Positions 62,558 to 64,000 of a stretch of 64,000 bases of DNA are shown here, piece by piece (within the stretch, counting starts at the first letter, position 1; each line of letters begins with the position of its first letter). Source of the stretch: Pseudooceanicola sp. HF7 (GTDB taxonomy: Bacteria > Pseudomonadota > Alphaproteobacteria > Rhodobacterales > Rhodobacteraceae); assembly GCF_011806405.1 (NCBI RefSeq), contig NZ_JAATOW010000004.1, positions 124,001-188,000 of the forward strand. Reading direction: 5' to 3'. Under the pieces are notes generated by a model. That model searched no databases, was not told the DNA's origin, and saw only the letters and a list, made by a program, of their open reading frames with translations. The translations under genes and the position numbers were made by a program.

Positions 62558-63147
62558 AGGTCATGCGCGGCTACATTCGCTGGATCGACGGTATGAACTG
62601 GCTGATCGGGCGTTTCGCGATGTTCGGGCTGTTCATCCTGATGGGCATCCTGCTGTGGTCCTCCATCTCCAAGACGTTTTTCCTGCCCTCCCTCTGGACG
62701 CTTGAAACCGCCCAGTTCGTGATGGTCGCCTATTACCTGCTGGGGGGGCCATATTCGATCCAGCTGGGGTCGAACGTGCGGATGGACCTGCTGTATTCCG
62801 AGCTTTCGGATCGCAAGAAAGCCTGGATGGATGCCTTTACCGTCTTCTTCCTGATCTTCTACCTTGGCGTGATGATCTACGGCGGGCTGGCCAGCCTGGC
62901 CTATTCGCTGGGGAATTTCATGGGCGGTCCCCTGCCCTTCTTCGGCAAGCTGATCCAGGCCTTCCTTACCGGCGGCCCGGATGCGGCCGGCGAAGTCATC
63001 GGCTATGTCGAAAGGTCGTCGTCTTCCTGGCGGCCGATCATGTGGCCCATCAAGTTGATTACCTGCATCGGGCTGTTCCTGATGCTGCTCCAGGTCCTGT
63101 CGGAATTCTTCAAGGATGTCCTGCGCCTGCGCGGAGAGACGATCTGA
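62554..63147 (+). CDS. TRAP transporter small permease (DctQ family)
   Basis: 197 residues, four hydrophobic segments with the DctQ order (IGRFAMFGLFILMGILLWSSISKTFF, then LETAQFVMVAYYLLGGPYSIQLGSNVRMDLLYSEL) and a longer final loop than usual. The ATG at 62554 overlaps the amidohydrolase stop. The large subunit follows one base after its stop. No TRAP receptor gene is visible; it should lie beyond the right edge. Confidence 0.9.
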   Translation: MKVMRGYIRWIDGMNWLIGRFAMFGLFILMGILLWSSISKTFFLPSLWTLETAQFVMVAYYLLGGPYSIQLGSNVRMDLLYSELSDRKKAWMDAFTVFFLIFYLGVMIYGGLASLAYSLGNFMGGPLPFFGKLIQAFLTGGPDAAGEVIGYVERSSSSWRPIMWPIKLITCIGLFLMLLQVLSEFFKDVLRLRGETI

Positions 63148-63148
63148 C

Positions 63149-64000
63149 ATGTCCTACGAATTGATCGCCCTGCTGATGTTCTCCACGATGATGCTGATGC
63201 TGCTGACCGGCCAGCGGGTCTTCGGCGCCATCGGCTTTGTCGCCGTGGTGGCCGCGCTGCTGCTCTGGGGCGACAAGGGGGGCTACGACCTGGGCTACGG
63301 GGCCCTCATGAAGCTCATGAAATGGTACCCGATGCTGACGCTGCCGATGTTCGTCTTCATGGGCTACGTGCTGTCGGAATCCAAGATCGCCGATGACCTC
63401 TACCGGATGTTCCACGTCTGGATGGGCGGCATCAAGGGCGGGCTGGCCATCGGCACCATCGGACTGATGGTGCTGGTCTCTGCCATGAACGGGCTTTCGG
63501 TCGCCGGCATGGCCATCGGCTCGACCATCGCTTTGCCGGAACTGCTGAAGCGCGGCTATGACAAGAAAATGGTGACGGGCGTGATCCAGGCGGGGTCTTC
63601 GCTGGGCATCCTGGTGCCGCCCTCCGTGGTGCTGGTGCTTTATGCGATGATCGCGCGGCAGCCCGTGGGCCAACTCTGGCTGGCAGGCGTGGGCCCCGGG
63701 CTTCTGATGGCCGGCCTTTTCATCGCCTATATCGTGATCCGCTGCGCACTGAACCCGTCGCTTGGCCCCACCCTGCCGGAAGAAGAACGCGCCCAGGTGA
63801 CCCGGGCCGAGAAGTTCCGCCTGATGCGCGCGGGCCTGCTGCCGGTCGGGATCTTCCTGATCATGATGGTGCCTTTCGTGAAGGGCTGGACCTCTCTGGT
63901 GGAAGCCTCTGCCATCGGGGCCATCGCGGCCTTCCTGGCGGCTGTCCTCAAGGGGCGGATGACCTGGACCGTGTTCGAGACCGCAACGCGCAACACGCTG
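63149..64000 (+). CDS. TRAP transporter large permease (DctM family; 3' end cut by window)
   Basis: 284 residues of a DctM-type permease before the window ends. Seen are LTLPMFVFMGYVLSESKIADDLYRMFHVWMGGIKGGLAIGTIG, MNGLSVAGMAIGSTIALPELLKRGYDKKMVTG and the AGSSLGILVPPSVVLVLYAMIARQPVGQLW motif typical of the larger DctM-like group. It pairs with the small permease one base upstream. The start is the ATG 63149. Confidence 0.92.
   Translation, partial: MSYELIALLMFSTMMLMLLTGQRVFGAIGFVAVVAALLLWGDKGGYDLGYGALMKLMKWYPMLTLPMFVFMGYVLSESKIADDLYRMFHVWMGGIKGGLAIGTIGLMVLVSAMNGLSVAGMAIGSTIALPELLKRGYDKKMVTGVIQAGSSLGILVPPSVVLVLYAMIARQPVGQLWLAGVGPGLLMAGLFIAYIVIRCALNPSLGPTLPEEERAQVTRAEKFRLMRAGLLPVGIFLIMMVPFVKGWTSLVEASAIGAIAAFLAAVLKGRMTWTVFETATRNTL

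Overview
The window looks like a chromosomal segment of a high-GC marine alphaproteobacterium, most likely a member of the Rhodobacteraceae (Roseobacter group). The grounds are the codon and GC character, the density of periplasmic-binding-protein transporters (one NitT/TauT-type ABC, one TAXI-type TRAP, one Opp-type ABC, two DctPQM-type TRAP systems), a DUF1127 protein, and a housekeeping block dacC-like / tmk / holB / tatD / PhnP-like hydrolase. All assignments come from reading the translated sequence; no database search was possible.

Layout. 1-10599 (minus strand) is one long catabolic operon: a small helical protein, a Rieske oxygenase, a pentapeptide-like protein, an ABC importer (ATPase, binding protein, permease), an alpha/beta hydrolase, a two-domain extradiol (VOC) dioxygenase, an SDR dehydrogenase, a ThDP enzyme, an aspartate-dehydrogenase-like protein and an aldehyde dehydrogenase cut by the window edge. 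Divergent from it are a small conserved protein and a RidA-family protein (10710-11446). The set reads as import, ring hydroxylation, dihydrodiol oxidation, meta-cleavage and processing of the ring-fission product for an unidentified, perhaps nitrogen-bearing, aromatic. 11591-17361 holds a CPBP protease, a GNAT enzyme, a GntR regulator, an alpha/beta hydrolase and a GbcAB-like Rieske monooxygenase with its reductase. 17825-26967 is a patchwork: DUF1127 protein, glutathionyl-hydroquinone reductase, DEAD-box helicase, an oxidoreductase remnant, an LprI-like protein, aldehyde dehydrogenase with divergent AraC regulator, YaeQ, and a stand-alone aerolysin/ETX-MTX2-like beta-pore protein.

27251-33907 is a TAXI-TRAP transporter (binding protein, fused permease, DUF1850 protein) run directly into a DctB/DctD-like two-component pair. 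34286-39655 is an oligopeptide ABC operon with fused OppDF ATPase. 40091-50788 contains a class V aminotransferase and a LysR regulator followed by a TRAP-PQM / DapA-family lyase / cytoplasmic molybdopterin oxidoreductase / SDR / DadA-like oxidase operon, faced by an Lrp regulator. A tRNA-Ser(UGA) lies at 51578-51667. 51856-56505 is the housekeeping block, followed by an AEC carrier, an unknown protein coupled to a glycosyltransferase-like/sulfotransferase fusion, aroQ, and finally an RpiR regulator divergent from an N-formylglutamate amidohydrolase / TRAP operon that runs off the right edge.

The most notable items are the aerolysin-like protein at 26191, the unassigned aromatic pathway at the left, the glycosyltransferase-like/sulfotransferase fusion at 58317, and the observation that all four solute-binding-protein genes in the window are followed by a strong hairpin just before the permease gene.
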